From assembly GCF_041146395.1 (NCBI RefSeq), contig NC_091010.1, positions 50,426,001 through 50,490,000 of the forward strand: 64,000 nucleotides of DNA, read 5' to 3'. A program made the translations under genes and the position numbers. The notes below the pieces were generated by a model. The model ran no database searches, was not told where the DNA came from, and was given only the letters and a program-made list of their open reading frames with translations. Position 1 is the first letter of the stretch; every line of letters begins with the position of its first letter. The stretch comes from Eulemur rufifrons. Its lineage: Eukaryota > Chordata > Mammalia > Primates > Lemuridae. Below, one piece after another: positions 20,201-35,200 of this stretch.

Positions 20201-23200
20201 TGGACGGGCTGTTATTCCTTATCTTGGTATCTCGTTCCAGCACAGAATTTACACATAGCAGGTGTTCAATAAATATTTGTTAAATGAATGAATAAATACA
20301 TTAACCATACCATTTCTTTTTTATTATTGTGTTTTACCTAAGAAGAAGTAGGTGTATTTGTTTGCCAGAGCAGCAGTAACAAAATACTACAAACTATGTG
20401 TCTTAAAACAGCAGAAATTTCTTGTTTCACAGTTCTGGAGGCTAGAGGCCCCAAACCAAGGTGGTGGCAGGGTCATGCTTCCTCTGAGACTCTGAGCATA
20501 ATTCTCTCTTGCCTCTTCCTTAGCTTCTGGGGGTGGCTGCCAAGCCTTAGCTTTCCTTGGATTGCAGCTGCGTCAGTCCAATCTCTGCCTCCATCTTCAT
20601 GTTCTCCCTGTGTGTGTATCTATCTGTGTCCAGAATTTTCCTTTTTGTCAGGACACCAGTCATATTGGATTAGGGCCCACCCTACTCTAGGATGACCTCC
20701 TCTTAATTAATTATATGTGCAATGACTCTATTTCCAAATAAAGTGAGATTCACAGGGTTAGGACTTCAGCATAACTTTTTGGGCAACACAGTTCAACCCA
20801 TACATGTAGGGAAATAAAAATCCCTATATGACTAACTCCTAGATTCTCATCTAAGTCATAGCCAGATTTGCTTGCATTACATCTATATGTTTGGGATTAT
20901 ATTTTTAATTTATTGCCCAGCTAATCTGGAAAGCAAATGTGGAAAAGGCCCATAAACATTGCATAGGGGCATTTCGGTAGACTGATGGGGATGACCTAGC
21001 CTGATTTTTTAAGGGATAAAAATGATGGAATCTCTTTTGGGGAAACATTTCATCCTTCAGATGGGTTTCACTGTGAGTATATGCAATTTCATGATATCTC
21101 TGCCAAGATCTCCCTATGTCTGACCTAAATATGCCATGGTTCCCTTCTGCAGTCCTGGGGGCAGTAAGAAGCAGGACGCAATGAAAAGAGATCAGGGTTT
21201 GGAATAATAATAAGAGCTGTCAAAATTCATTGAGTACCTACTGTTTGCTGGGCATTTGGCTAAGTGTTTAACCTTAATGATCCCATTTAATCTAATCCTT
21301 AGCAACATCATGTGGTAAGAAATACTATTACCTTAATGCATATATGTTCTGAATATAATATATCCCAATGCATATATATCTAATGCATATGTAATGTGTA
21401 TGAATATATAATGGATATAATGTATGTATGTACATATATGATATGTATGTATATATATGAAAAATGCATCAGGGGTTGAAGAAGGACTCTTCCCACCATA
21501 TAGCTTAATTTCTCTGCCTCTCAGTGGCTTTATTTTGCATGTATGAAGGCCTTTTGTTCAGGGATAAGAGCAGTAACTCCTTGATAGCAATGGTATGAAT
21601 GTTGCAGTGCCCATTCTCATCCCTGCTCTTTTACACAGGAAAAAGGTGAAAAACTAGCAATGGAAGAAACTGCATTTGAAGAAATCGAAAAGGATTTTCA
21701 GGAGGTTCTCAGTGAACTTTCAGGAGACAAAAGTCTGGAAAAATTTAGGGTTGAATATGAGAAGCTTCACGCCATCATGAGAAAGTCTTACGACAATGAA
21801 AAACGTCTGATGGCCAAATGTAGAGAGCTAAATGCGGAGATTGTGGTTAATTCCGCGAAGGTCGCCACTGCCCTGAAGCTCTCTCAGGATGATCAGACAA
21901 CCATCTCGTCCCTGAAGAAGGTCAGTGATCTTCTAGAAACGGAACAGACCTGAATTTAAAACAGCATTCTTTCATTATATTGGCAGCTCTAGGCTGATAG
22001 TAAATGAGTTATTAGGTAAAAATTTATGAGCTATATATTCATTAAGCCTAAGGAATACTGTCCATTTAGAAAAAAATAATTAGCCTAGGTGATTTACACC
22101 ATGCAGAAAATAATTACACCATGCAGAAAATAAACCAAACCTTACTGGTTTGGTTTCTGGGAAATAATGGGTTGGCAAAAAGACTTAGAGGTAAGTAAAT
22201 GCATTTTTAGGATTCTCAACATGTCTTGTTTGATTTGATGCAAGATGAGTAATTAACTATCTTGTGATGATGGCTTATGAAAGATATTTTCATACTTCTA
22301 ATTTTTCCCCTGTTTTAGGAGAGATTGCTTTGAGGATTCCCAGATAGTAATTTTCATGACATTTCTTCCTGGCGCCTGTGTGCTTCCCACTGGATCCTCC
22401 CAATTTCTCAAATAGGAGACCAGGGATTAGGGCTGGAGGGACATTGAGGAAGCATGGCTTTGTTTTACACTGTATTGTTTCATTCTCAAGTGTGTTGCAT
22501 TGCTTTGAAGGTAAAACATAAATATTCCTTGTTGATCTCAGGGCGATAAGATGTTGAAACATATTAATTAAAACTTTATAATTAATCTATAATTAAAGCC
22601 CTAGTCATGAGAAATAATTTATAAACTTTTTAGATAATTCCCTTGATACCATGCATTTAGATGTCACCCAATTCAAATTAATTTTCATGACCAGTCCAAA
22701 ATATGGGTTATCTGTTTTCTTAGAAACTACTCTTCTTTTTTTTTTAGTGTCATTTTTTTTTCTCTATTGTCATTTTCTTCTAGTTGCTGAAGAACCAACA
22801 TAAGAAGGCTTTAATTCATTTTATGATGGGAAAAAACACTGTGTTTTAAATTTAAAAACTGGAAATAGAAGTCATGAATTGATTAAAATATAATTGGTGA
22901 AGTTGATTTAGATAAAACTTTATGTAATCACATTTTAATTTGAATATCCTTCATTATTTTGTCAAAAATAGTACATATGGTTGATATATAAGAATATATC
23001 CCACGAATGTATATTCTGTTTTTATTTATTTATTTATTTATTTTTGTATATTCTGTTTTGAATCACTAAATTATGTGCTGTTGTTACCCAAGAGTAATCT
23101 TTGTCTCATGTAATAGTGAGCATTAATTTATTAAATTAAGTAAACTCTTTTACCAATTTTATTCCTTGTCAACATAAAAGTGGAACATTTTCACCTAATG

Positions 23201-26200
23201 CTTATAGGTTCTTCTCTGTATAAACCCACATTACACTTGGCAAAATTTTGCAAGAAAGCTAAGTGGTGGGCTGAAACTCAGGCTGTTGCAACTCTTAAAC
23301 TATGTTACTTGAATGGCTATGATTCACTTTTAAGTATTTATGTTAATATTCTACATCACATTTCATAACAGTTACGAAGCCAAAGTGGCATGAGTCATTG
23401 TTTCCATTCCCTGCTATGGATTTTGTTTTTCCTGTGTAAGTATTTGATGAGAAGGCCTGGGTTTGAGTTTCTGAAAATGGGAATTACCAAGGTTATTGTG
23501 CACAATTGGGTAACAGGGAAGAACAGCATTGATATAGATTGTTCTAGAGCTCACATTGTTATCCAGGAGCTCACTTGAGACCTGAGGACAAATATCTTTT
23601 TTATTTGCTAATCTGTCAGGAGGTTCAATTCAATCTATTGATTTAGGGCTTGGGTCTATGATCATTCCTTATGTGATAACACTTATTTTTTTAAAAAATA
23701 TCTGGACTTGAAAAGCAAATACGCTTTTATTTTTAATTTTGCAAGCCTTGTAACTTTGTGACCCTTGGGGCCACACTCACCTACACAAGAAAAAAATACC
23801 CTTTACCAGTCCCTCTCTTTAAAGGCATTGTTTACTATTGACTAGCGCATGTTGAACAATTCAATAAGTTAATACACATGTATGCATAATGTATAATGTA
23901 TAGTATATCATATTCTATCCCCGTAAATTGCTACTACACTATAGTCATGGCGTTATTCTACTTGCTAGTTTACCTTGCTTCTGGAACCCAGTTTGGTTTT
24001 TCTCACTGGTATCCCATGGCCCATCCAGGAAATTGAAAAGGCCTGGAAGATGGTGGACTCAGCCTATGATAAGGAGCAGAAGGCGAAGGAGACGATTCTC
24101 GCCCTGAAAGAGGAAATAGTGAACCTGACCAAACTGGTGGAGCAGGGGTCTGGACTGTCAATGGACCAGGATAGCAAGTAGGTCATAGCCTTCCTGATGC
24201 ATGTTGAACTTGCTTTTGCTGAGGCCTTCAGCAGACAGCTGGGGGCTTGCCAGTGTCTTCATGAATGTTCTCTGTGATACAAAATTCTCCTTTCTTCAGT
24301 TCCCAGAGATTGCTTTCTGTCTGTTGCTGTATTCTTTAATACTTCCTTTCTCCACACCCAAGAACTTCTAATCTGTGGTTATATTAAACTTCTGGCCTTA
24401 TAAGCGTCAGTGATAGAGTTTCAAAATAAGTACATATTTCAGGTTTACTTCTATCAAACTTGTGTAGACTGGAACTGGCTGCCTCTCTGCTCAGAGTCCC
24501 AGCTCCCCCACAATTAGTCTCAAAACCACCTCCCCTGCCCCCCATTCTAGGCCAGAAAACAGAGCAGCTCTTCGACCCTGCCCACTCCTTCATCCTTAAA
24601 GCTCTGTCTATCGATTCAGTCTTCTAAGCATCACTTTTCCCTCCTTCCTGTCGCCAGTGCTACTGTCTTGGTTCATTCCCTGTATTTTCTGCTTGGTTTG
24701 GCAGTAGCCTCCTAACTGGTCTCCCTGCCTGCAGCAGACATCTCCCACTTTGTTCCATCACTGCTACCAGACTGATGCTTCTGAAACACATATGCACCTA
24801 GCATTAACGCTTAATGCACCCCAGCATTAACGTTTTCCATTGCTACCCACGCCCAAAGGATAAAGCCCAGACTTTGAGCATGTCAGTCAAAGACCTTCAT
24901 GAATCTGCCCCAGTCAGCCTCTCTAGCCTCACGTCCAGCCCACCATGTTGCCCATACCTTCATGCGTTTGCACATGCTGCTTTCTATGCTCACAATGCCT
25001 TTTCTTTTATCCTCCTGGTGGTCAACTCCTATGCATCCTTTAAGACCTATCTCAAACACCATCTTACCTTCATCTCCATCAGCAGCACTGTTCTAACCTC
25101 TTCTCCAGCTCCAGACCCTGATGGCCAGGCAGAAATCACTGCATTCTGTGTTTCCATGAGACTTACCTCTAGTGTGGCACTGATCATATTGTGTAATATT
25201 AAAATTATTTGTTGATGTGCTTCTCTAACCATTAAGTTGTGAATGCCCTGAAGGAAGACACCTATATAGCACTTCCAGGAGTCTAGCACTGGGCAGGGCA
25301 TGCAAAACATCACATCAATTAATGAATCAGGAATGAGCACACAGTTCCTTGGGCATTCTTAACCAAATCTAATGGTGCTCTCTTGATTTCTTATGCTTTT
25401 TTGATGCACCGATTCAACACTGACAGATAGTTCTAAGTACCACTGTTGTGGGGAGGGAATGGGAAAAACAAACAGAAAATGTGATCCCTATAGTGATGGA
25501 TTCTATCTTCTTATGGAAGAAGTCCAGCATATTCAGAGCAGCTACTGAAGAGCAATGTGAGGAACTGATTCAGATGAGGGGCGTTTGTGATGAGCAGTGG
25601 AGGAGGGTGAAGAGGGGAACTGAAGAAGTTACTCAGCCCATAATTTTACCTTTAACAATGTGCCCAGGCGTAGCTGTCTCTCTTCATTGTAATCTTAGAA
25701 TTTGAGGTTTGGTTTCTGGAGAAGAGTTTGAGTGCTGGTTGGAAGATTCCTTATTAAACCTTATATACACATTTATGATACATCAAAGGTTTTGGTAAAT
25801 AAAATTTGTCAAATTACTGTTTTGAGCAGTTTGATAACTGCCAGCTGCAAGAGTCTGCAGTGCAAGTTCTCCTCTGCTCTCTCCGCTCTAAGAGCTGTCT
25901 TGCTCTAGATTCATTCTGCTGCAGAGGTCGTATCAGACACAGAGCTCCCACTTGCAAAGTGCTAATTCTGCAGAAAGTCATGCCAAATCATACAGAATGG
26001 TTTTTGAAATTCAGAGGTAACTGGTTTACAATTCAAATCATTGAATATTATCATACACTCTCCAAAAACAGGCATCACGAGTGATTTTCCAAATTTCGTT
26101 CTTGGGAACATTTTATGTGGGCTGCATCCCTTTGGGAGAAACTAATCTCTTTGGGTAAATTGATAGAAAATTGGCAATGCATATCATTTGCTTATGTTTA

Positions 26201-29200
26201 TGCTTCATTCTGAGCTTTATAGCTGCGATCATAGCCCTCCAGTGGATATATTAAACAAATACTTTTTTAAATTGACATATCCTTAGGATTAATTATAAGA
26301 GTTGACAATAGCAAGATAGTCTTATTGTAAGAATTTCAGATAATACAGAAGTGTGGAAAGTATCATCCCCTCTCCCAACTTTCCACCCTAAATTTCTCAG
26401 AGACAATCAGTGACCTGACTGGTATCTACTTTTCTCGGATTCTATAAAAATGCTTATAAAACACACACAGACATACACACACACACACACATGAATAGAC
26501 ACTGTATTTTCTTAAAAATAAAAAATCTATTATACTATGCATATGATTATTGGCACTTCTTTTCAGTTAACAACTCACAAACAGCTGCCATGTCAGGGCA
26601 TAAAGAGCTTCCTCTCTAAGGCCTTTAATCGTTGCCCTGAAGTCTTTCTTGTGAAAATGAGCTCAGAGGATGATATGAAGGACCCCTGAGCAGATGGCCA
26701 TTTAGTCCGACTCCTGTGTTCTTCCTTCTTAGTATCCGAGATTTACTGAAGTTCAAAGAAGAAGTGACAAAGGAGCGAGACCAGCTCTTGTCAGAAGTGG
26801 TGAAATTACGAGAGGCCTTAGCTCAGGTCACAGAACAGCAGCAAGAAACGGAGCGATCCAAAGAAGAGGCCGAGCAGACCATAAGTCAGGTGAGCTCCAC
26901 CGCAGAGGGCAAGTGAAAGAATATTTCCTTCCAGAGGATGTTCGTCCTGTCCCAGTCTCTCTTCACACCTTGTTTCTGTCTCATATTTACGTACTTGTGT
27001 CCAAATGAAGCATCCTTGGTTCTGCTTGTTTCTCTGGTTTGTTCTCTCCAGAGGCATTCTCTGTCTGAGAATGTCACTAAGGCAGGGACTCTCCACTTAC
27101 AATTCTGGCTCAAGAACATGTCCCCTGTGAAGGCCAGGGGCCCAGGATCTGGGGATGGTACAAGTAGTTCCTTTGACCCTTCTCTTTTATAAGAAAGCCA
27201 TCTAACTGACTCCTTCTGTGCAGTCTCCAAGAGAAAAACATGAGGCTTCTCTGACCATGAAATAAGAAAAAGGCTTTTCATAGAATTTAGACATCAAGGT
27301 AAACCTACAGTGTTCTGTTTAGCAATATCCAGGATCACGCAAAACACAATTTCCTACTTAGGGTAGCCAGCAACATTTTATTTAGTCCCCATTGATGGAG
27401 AATGGGATGAATCCTTTCTGTGTTTAATGTCCCTAGAACTCTGAGCGTCCACACTGCGTTGATTTTGTACTACCCCTTGTAGATTTGTTCCCCATCATCA
27501 GGGTGGACTTTTGATGTCAAGGCCCTGAAAAACAATACAGAATATTTCTGAAATTTTGAACACTGGGGCCCAAGGATGTCTGTCTTACAGGGGAAGTGTA
27601 AATGGCTTCCCTGACAACGACAGGCCTGGGAGAGGGGGAACTTGCCTGGCTGTGACCTGCTATAGCGAGGGGTCATATTTTTCTTCCCTGTCCTTTCCGC
27701 GCCCTGTAGTTCCAACAAGAAATCCAGCAACGTCAGAATGAAGCTTCGCGGGAGTCTCGGAAGAAGGAAAAGATAGAGAGAGAGCTGAAGCAGATTCAGG
27801 TAGACATGGACAGCAGGCAGACAGAGATCAAAGCCCTGCAGCAGTACATGCACAAGAGCAAGGAGGAGCTGCAGAGGCTGGAGCAGCAGCTGAAGGAGCA
27901 GAAGGTGAGTCAGGTGTGGGCTGTACTGGGGGCCGTCACACAACAAGATGAGAAAACCAAGAATGGCGCCTTCGTTCACGGCTCACTTGCACATTTTGCA
28001 TTTTCTTGGAAAGCAGCAAACTCCCTTCACCACCTATGTGCTCCCATAACACCGAGCACTGCAATTTGGTCTTTGAGCAGCTCTTTCGAGGCAGTTATGC
28101 CCTCCTTTTTCCCCCAGCTCCAACAGGTTAATTAATTTCTTTTTAACCTTTTATTGATCTATAATATACACAGAGAGAAGTGTATATGGCACAAGTGTAC
28201 AGCTTGATGAATTTTCACCACTCTCAACGCATCTTGGCCACCTGAACCCACCCTGAGACACAGAACATTGCCAGCCCCCCAGAAGCGCCTATCACCCTCC
28301 CATTCATCCTCCTTGCCAAAGGCCACCTGTACCCTGAATTCTAAGCAGAGATCAGTTTTGCCTGTTTTTGTACTTTAAAGAAATGAAATATTACAGGATG
28401 TACTCTTTGTGTCTAACTTCTGCTACATTCTGTTTGTGAGATTCATTTGTGTTGTTGCCGTGTAGTTATAGACACTTGATGTCCAATATGGCAGCCACTA
28501 TCTACAGGTGACTATTTAAATCCATTGATAGAGTATTAGCAGAAATAGGGAACATTTACATCATTGGAGAAAGTTCTGTCGGACAGAGCTCAGTAGACCA
28601 TTCACTCTCACTGCTGTACTGTATTCCATTGAATGAGGATAACATAATTTATTTATTTTTCTTTTTTCTTTTTATTTTTTGGAGATAGAGTCTCGCTCTT
28701 TTGCCCTAGCTAGAGTGCCATGGTGTCAGCCCAGCTCACAGCAACCCCAAACTCCTGGGCTCAAGCGATCCTCCTGCCTCAGCCTCCCGAGTAGCTGGGA
28801 CTACAGGCATGTGCTACCATGCCTGGCTAATTTTTTTCTATATATATTTTTAGCTATCCAGATCATTTCTTTCTATTTTTAGTAAAGTCAGGGTCTTGCT
28901 CTTGCTCAGGCTGGTCTCAAACTCCTGACCTCAAGCAATCCTCCCGCCTCGGCCTCCCAGAGTGCTAGGATTACAGGTGTGAGCCACCACGCCTGGCCCA
29001 TAATTTATTTTTAACAGGTTTATTTTTAAGTTTCAAGTTTAGGAAACCATACTCAGCCTTTGTGCATTTTTAATATGGCACTTTTAAAAAATTAACATCT
29101 CCCCTTATTATAACAGTTTAAGGTAACACAAATATTAGTAATTTTAGTATGTCTTCTCTCATTTCTTAAAGAAGCAATTCACATAATTTAAAACATTTTT

Positions 29201-32200
29201 CTTAAAAATATTTTTCCCCAGGGAGTTTGTTTCCAAAGAATTGTCAAGACATATAGCATTTTTCTACTTTAAAAAATAGGTATAAGAACACATTTTTTTG
29301 TCAGTTGCTTTATTAATTTTATATAAAGCCAGAAGTCAAATAGATAATTCACAATGTGCTGTCTCCAGGAGAAAAACACGAGACTTCTTTGAGCATGAAA
29401 TTTAAGAGAGAGGCTTTTGGACATCAGGATAAAACTATAGTGCTTTGTTTAGCAATATCCAGGACTCGTGTAAAACACAATTTCATTTCTAGCATAGCTA
29501 GTTATATTTTATTTAGTCCCTATTGATGGGGAGTTGGATGGATTCTTTTCATGTTTAATTTTTGCATGCATGGAAGTTATATTTTGGAGAAAGTAACTAA
29601 ACTGTCTCCTCTTTCTGTTTTTTTCCTTCAGTCCATTTGCTATCCCTGCACATCTCCAATATTCTCCCAATAGAAATGATTCCTCCAACAGATAATCCTT
29701 TGCATTTATAAAACCACGTCTGCCCAGGATAGTCTAGATAGGGAAGAGGAAAATCTGGCCAACACTGAAGTCAGGCAGATACAAATCACTCCACTGCTGT
29801 TCCATGATTTTGACTTCAGTTGGATTAAAAGGGAATTGTCTCTGTGTTGGTGTTAGTGAACGTTTCTATTGACGATAATGTTGTAGGCATGTTAATGCAG
29901 GATTTGCTCCTGAAGATGTAGCTTCTGAGCCCACAGATGATAAAATCCGTTTGAATCTCTGCTCATTTGCAATGATTATAGCAATTGTTGCATATGTGAA
30001 GCCAGCCACATGGCAAACAGGCATTAAAATATTTATCCACCACCTGTGAACAAGACTTCCCAAGGCTCTCAGAAAAAAATTCCGCTCACTGTGTTATTCA
30101 TTAAAAGGCATCATTTTCTTCAGCCATTTAACATTCATCATATTTGAGTGTGTTAGGGCTTTCATCAGGGATAAAGAACAATTTCTACAAAGACAAAACA
30201 GTGGAGTTGTTGTTATCTCCCCAAGAGGTTTGTGGAGTTTCCTGTGCATATACACGTGTCTTGTAATCAGATTAAGAAGCATTAACCAGCTCATTCCACA
30301 CTTTTCAGATATTGAATGAGAGAGCTGCAAAGGAACTGGAGCAGTTTCAGATGAGAAATTTTAAACTTCAGCAAGAAAACGAACAACACAGTTTGGTTTG
30401 TGAGCAGCTAAGCCAGGAAAACCAGCAGAAGGCGTTGGAGCTCAAAGTAAACACCAAGTGATACAACTGTTCCCTAACTCTTCCTTCCTCATTACCTATT
30501 AACACAGGTTTGCCTTTGTGGTTGGAGCCCTCGGTTGGATAGTCTGTGTTAGCTCCACTGAGTGCTTTGACACATCAGAGGCAGGTGCAAACCTGCAGCC
30601 ATTGCTTTACGCCCAGAAGCAGAGAGTTTGGTAACTTCCATTCTTACTTATAAAATCACAAACCTGATGATTGATCGTGTGGTTATGCAAATGGTTTTCA
30701 GAGCGAGCTCAGATGTTCATCTCTGTAATTAGCTTTGCAAGTAACCAGTTGCCCAGAGCTAGAAACAATTCATATGCGTGAGTAGCAAAGAATTCAGATT
30801 ATATTTTACTACTTGTATGGAGAAAGTGAGATGGGAGGGCTAGGGGCTGGACTGGGACTATTTAGCATTTACTTACAGGATTATGGAATCATGATTTTCA
30901 CTTCTGTTCAATGTACATTTCAAGACAGTTTTCCCATCTTTTTCCTTGCCTTTACTGAACAGTGCTTGCAAATTAAGTTTGGGTAACAGTTTATACTCTG
31001 ATACGCCTACATTCTTAACAGAGTGGCTTTATGTTTATTACTTTAATTCTGACAAAATCCATCTTCTCTACTCTGGTTCTGTTAGAATGCTGGACCCAAA
31101 AGGAGTGGCTTAGCAAGAATAATACATGGATTGGAGCAGTGAACCATAACATTTTGTTATCACAGTCTCTTTTGAGAATTTGATGAAAGCATGCACATGT
31201 ACACGCACTTATCTGCACATCTTGCATTTGGAGTTGCATGTGTCCCAGAAATATAAGAGGTTTCCAGGATTTTTCTGAAGTCTGTCCACAGGGTCTGGAT
31301 TAATAACCACTGAATTGGATAATTTTAGAATTAGAAGGGGCCTTAAGGTCAACTAATCTAACTCCTATAGGGTCTGAGGCTGAGGAACATTTAAAGCTGT
31401 CTAGAATGGGTTGACTTGAAACCATTCTTCATGAGAATGCCGTAAATTGAAGCATAGATGAGATGACTACTTAAGTCAAAATAATATATTAGCCCTAAGC
31501 TGAAATTAAAGTAAAAATACTTAGGCCATAAATTTTCTCCTTTGATAACATGAATGGGGCGTCTTGAAAGATGGACTGTTTCTGTTATCAGATCCTGAAC
31601 CCAGTGGGATTCGGCCTCTAGCAACAATCCGAGGATAAAATGAACAGCTGATTTCAGTCTTCTCACTGTCACGAGCTGATATAATTGCTAACCTTTGTTT
31701 GCAGAAGAATCCCCAGCTGCTTTTCCAGGCATTTCTAATGATAAATTAAAAAAATTAATTTAAATTTTTAAAAAATCCATAAAACTTGAAGCCCATAAAC
31801 AAAAAGCTGGTGCATTCCTTTGCTAGGATGACTTCTTTGGTACCTTTTGCCATCAGGTAGACTGCCTATTCATACTGCCCTGTCCACCTGTCTGAATGGA
31901 CACCCACAGACTAACATGCTTGGAGGAAGGAGGACCCCTTCTCCAGTGTATGCAATTGGGTGACAGGGGCCTTGTGGGTCCAAAAGAGTGTTTGAATATT
32001 CTATGGCATGCCCACAACCTTCTGAGAGGGGTCACTTTATAAGTTCATGAAAATTGCTAATCAGATACAGTATTTGTATACACAATTCATGTATTTTTAA
32101 TACATGCAACTCAGCATTCTTATCTTGTTTGATTCCACGATTAGATGGTACCTTAAAACATCAGATTTCTTCCGTCTTTGTATTATTTTTAGCTTGTGTA

Positions 32201-35200
32201 GCCATGTATTTTATTCAGAGAATAGCGTTTTTCAATTTCTTTCAAAACCAAACACTGTGCTTTGACTTAATCTCAGAGAACAACTTTACACTGACATGGG
32301 AAGAATTTCCTCTTATTGGTTCTGAGTTTATCATTGTCCAGTCACTGGCCCTTTATTTGAACAGTGTCCTGGTTAATTCTCTCTCACTAATTATAGGCCA
32401 AAGAGGAGGAAGTCCATCAGATGCGCCTTGACATTGGGAAGCTCAACAAAATCAGAGAACAAATCCATAAAAAATTGCACCAGATTGAAGATCAAAAGGC
32501 AGAAGTCGAACAGCACAAGGAAACCCTAAAAAATCAGATCATGGGACTAGAGCGAGGTAAACCATTTTGGGCTTTATTAATTTATAAACATTTCATTGGT
32601 GATTAATGTCATTAAGACTTCCTGTGTATGAACACAAACCATGCTAAATGAAACTAGTAAAACAACACTGGGATAATATTGCACCAAGAATCAGTGGAAC
32701 AGAAATAAATGGCTTCTAACATCTTTTCTCTGCTAGTACTTTACCATGTGATGAACCCCTGTTTTACCCAGCTATAATAAGTGCCATGGGGAGGTACAGA
32801 GGATTCAGTAAGGATACACACTCTGGAGTCAGAGCTGCCCAGGTTTAGCTCCTCCTCCATTACATCTGTTTGTTGGGGGATGGAATGAGCGATTATACTT
32901 AGAGCACTTGCAGACAGCACCTGGCACACAGTAAGTGCTAATTAAGTGTCATCTATCATCATCCGGATATAGTGCTGTTTTCTGAATAAGAATATAATTA
33001 AAAATACAGTGTGCTTGTGAAACTTGGTGTGGCAGACACAGCTCTGGACTCGGAGATGGAGAATCTGGGGATGGAATCTGACTCCACGGGCGTATGTGAG
33101 GCAGGAACACCTGTGCCTCACCAGCCCCATGCAGGCTGCTGCGAGTTATAAATCATCACTAATTCACAAATGAATGAGAGAACATCCATAAAAGCACAAA
33201 AGCGTACATTGTCCCATTAAAAGTTAGGTAAAATCTAAATCTCTGGATAGAATTATTAGAAATATTTGTCACTTAAGTTTTTGAGAAGTGCAGATATTTT
33301 TGCTTTTAAGAGACATGAGGAAATAGTCTTTTACTGAGGTGCAGCTGCAGCTTATTTTGACAGTTTCTCCATTCATCCACTCAACAAATTGAGTACACGC
33401 TAGTGCAGGCGCTGTACTTGGCCTTGGGTGCATGGAGGACTCTGCCCTTGGATACCTACAAGCTAGAGCAAGTTTGCAGTCTAACGTCTTCAGTGACAGA
33501 GGGAGAAAAATGGAAGGACAAGAGCACGTTTTGTAACTGGCTAAGGGACTATCAAACACTCCCATATTTAAATTTCTATATTTTTGCTTGAAATAGTTCT
33601 AAGCTTTGAATTTTATTTTTGTTTTTATCCATTCAACATTAAACCTAATTCTTCATCCTTAAATCATGTATACAAAAGTCATCATTATCTCTCTTCTGAT
33701 TACTTTATAGATATCATTAACATTGTTATTTCTTCTTAGGGACTTCTTCCTTTTGATGTACCTGATCAAAGAGTGGCATTGGGCATAACGGTTAGAAGCG
33801 TGGGTCCTCCACATGTTGTGATTTTCTACCACGAAGCCCATGAAATGAACTAAAAAACTAGCAGAACTAACAAGAGAGTTCAATAGGGTGGCAGGTTCTA
33901 AAATAAATATACAGATATCAATAGCTTTTATTTCATGCCCCCAAATCAGACTATATGATGGAAAAAACCCCTTTCAGAATAGCAACTAAAGTAAAAACAC
34001 CTATAAATAAGGTTATCAAGATATCTGCAAGATCTATATATAAAACAAGCTACAGGATTCTACTGAGGGGTATAAAGGAAGACTTGAAAAATGGAGAGAT
34101 ATACTGAGTTCTTGGATGAGGGAATTCAATAGGAAAAAGACAAAAATCTGTCCAAGTTAATCTATACATTTAATTTTTCTAATAAAAATTTTAGTGAGTT
34201 ATGTTGCATAGGATTCAGAAACTGATTCTAGAGTTCCTCCAGAAGAATAAACATATGACAATAGCTACAAGATTCTGGGAAAAAAGACTGATGACAGAAC
34301 ATTTGCCTTACCAGATGTTTAAATGTATTATAAAGCTTCAGTAATCAACTAGTGTAGTGATGATGTCTGGATAAACAGATCGATGGAAAAGATTGGAAAG
34401 ACCAGCAGAGACCCAAGATTATCATCTAAGGTGTTTTTTCATACCAGTGTGCAGTATGGATCATTAAGAAAATGGTAGCATGACCATAAGCAACGTTTTG
34501 GGGAAAAAAGTTAACACTAAATGTTTAAACCATAAAGCCAAGATTCAGAGATTCAATGAAATAAAAGTTAAAATTTTCTATGTAGCAAAAGACTCTATAA
34601 ATAAATGCAAATTGACCAAAAGATTGTCAAAGTTTGTATCTTTATTCTATACAAGGGCTTTTAAAAATCCATAAAAAAGATAAACAAAATTGGCAAAGGG
34701 AAAATGTGGGAAACTTAAAAAACAAATACAAATAAATGGTCATTAAACATGAAAAAGTAGTCAGCTTCACTGTTAATCAAAGAAATGCAAATTAAATACA
34801 TATTGGTTTTTAAAAATCTATCAGATTGTTGAAGATCAAAGAGAATGGTAATATCCAGTGGTCGTTTGGGTGTGGATTTAAATTGCTATTAATTTTCTAG
34901 AGAGAAATTGGGTAGTGGGGGAGAAACGTCTTAAAAAAATCCCCATTGACCCAGGATTTCCTCTTTTAGATGAAAAAATGAATAAGAACGTTCACAGGAT
35001 TATTGCTTACAACTACAAAAAAAAAAAAAAAATTGGAAACAACGTAAATGTTAAAGTGGGGATTGGCTAAATAAGTTATGCATTTTCACACAGTGAAAAA
35101 CCATGAAGTTAATAAATATTCTGATGCTGCTGCACATTTATAATATATTAATAAAAAGGCATTTATTCTATGTTTGTTAATTATAAAACCAAGCTACAAA

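Larger units (their letters stand above)
21921..24028. other. Intron 2
   Basis: Mostly unique A/T-rich sequence. It holds the 20-base tandem duplication at 22094-22133 and a TTTA tract at 23019-23044, given separately. Nothing else was recognised. Confidence 0.6.

Noticed and set aside
21660..21662. Met at 21660 as the CFAP58 start codon
   Set aside because: The frame is open upstream to an acceptor at 21638, and joining exon 1 gives the family N terminus MAEEKG.
27470..27979. Minus-strand open frame of 169 codons, Leu-rich
   Set aside because: It is the shadow of CFAP58 exon 5: Gln/Glu codons of the coiled coil read as Leu on the other strand.
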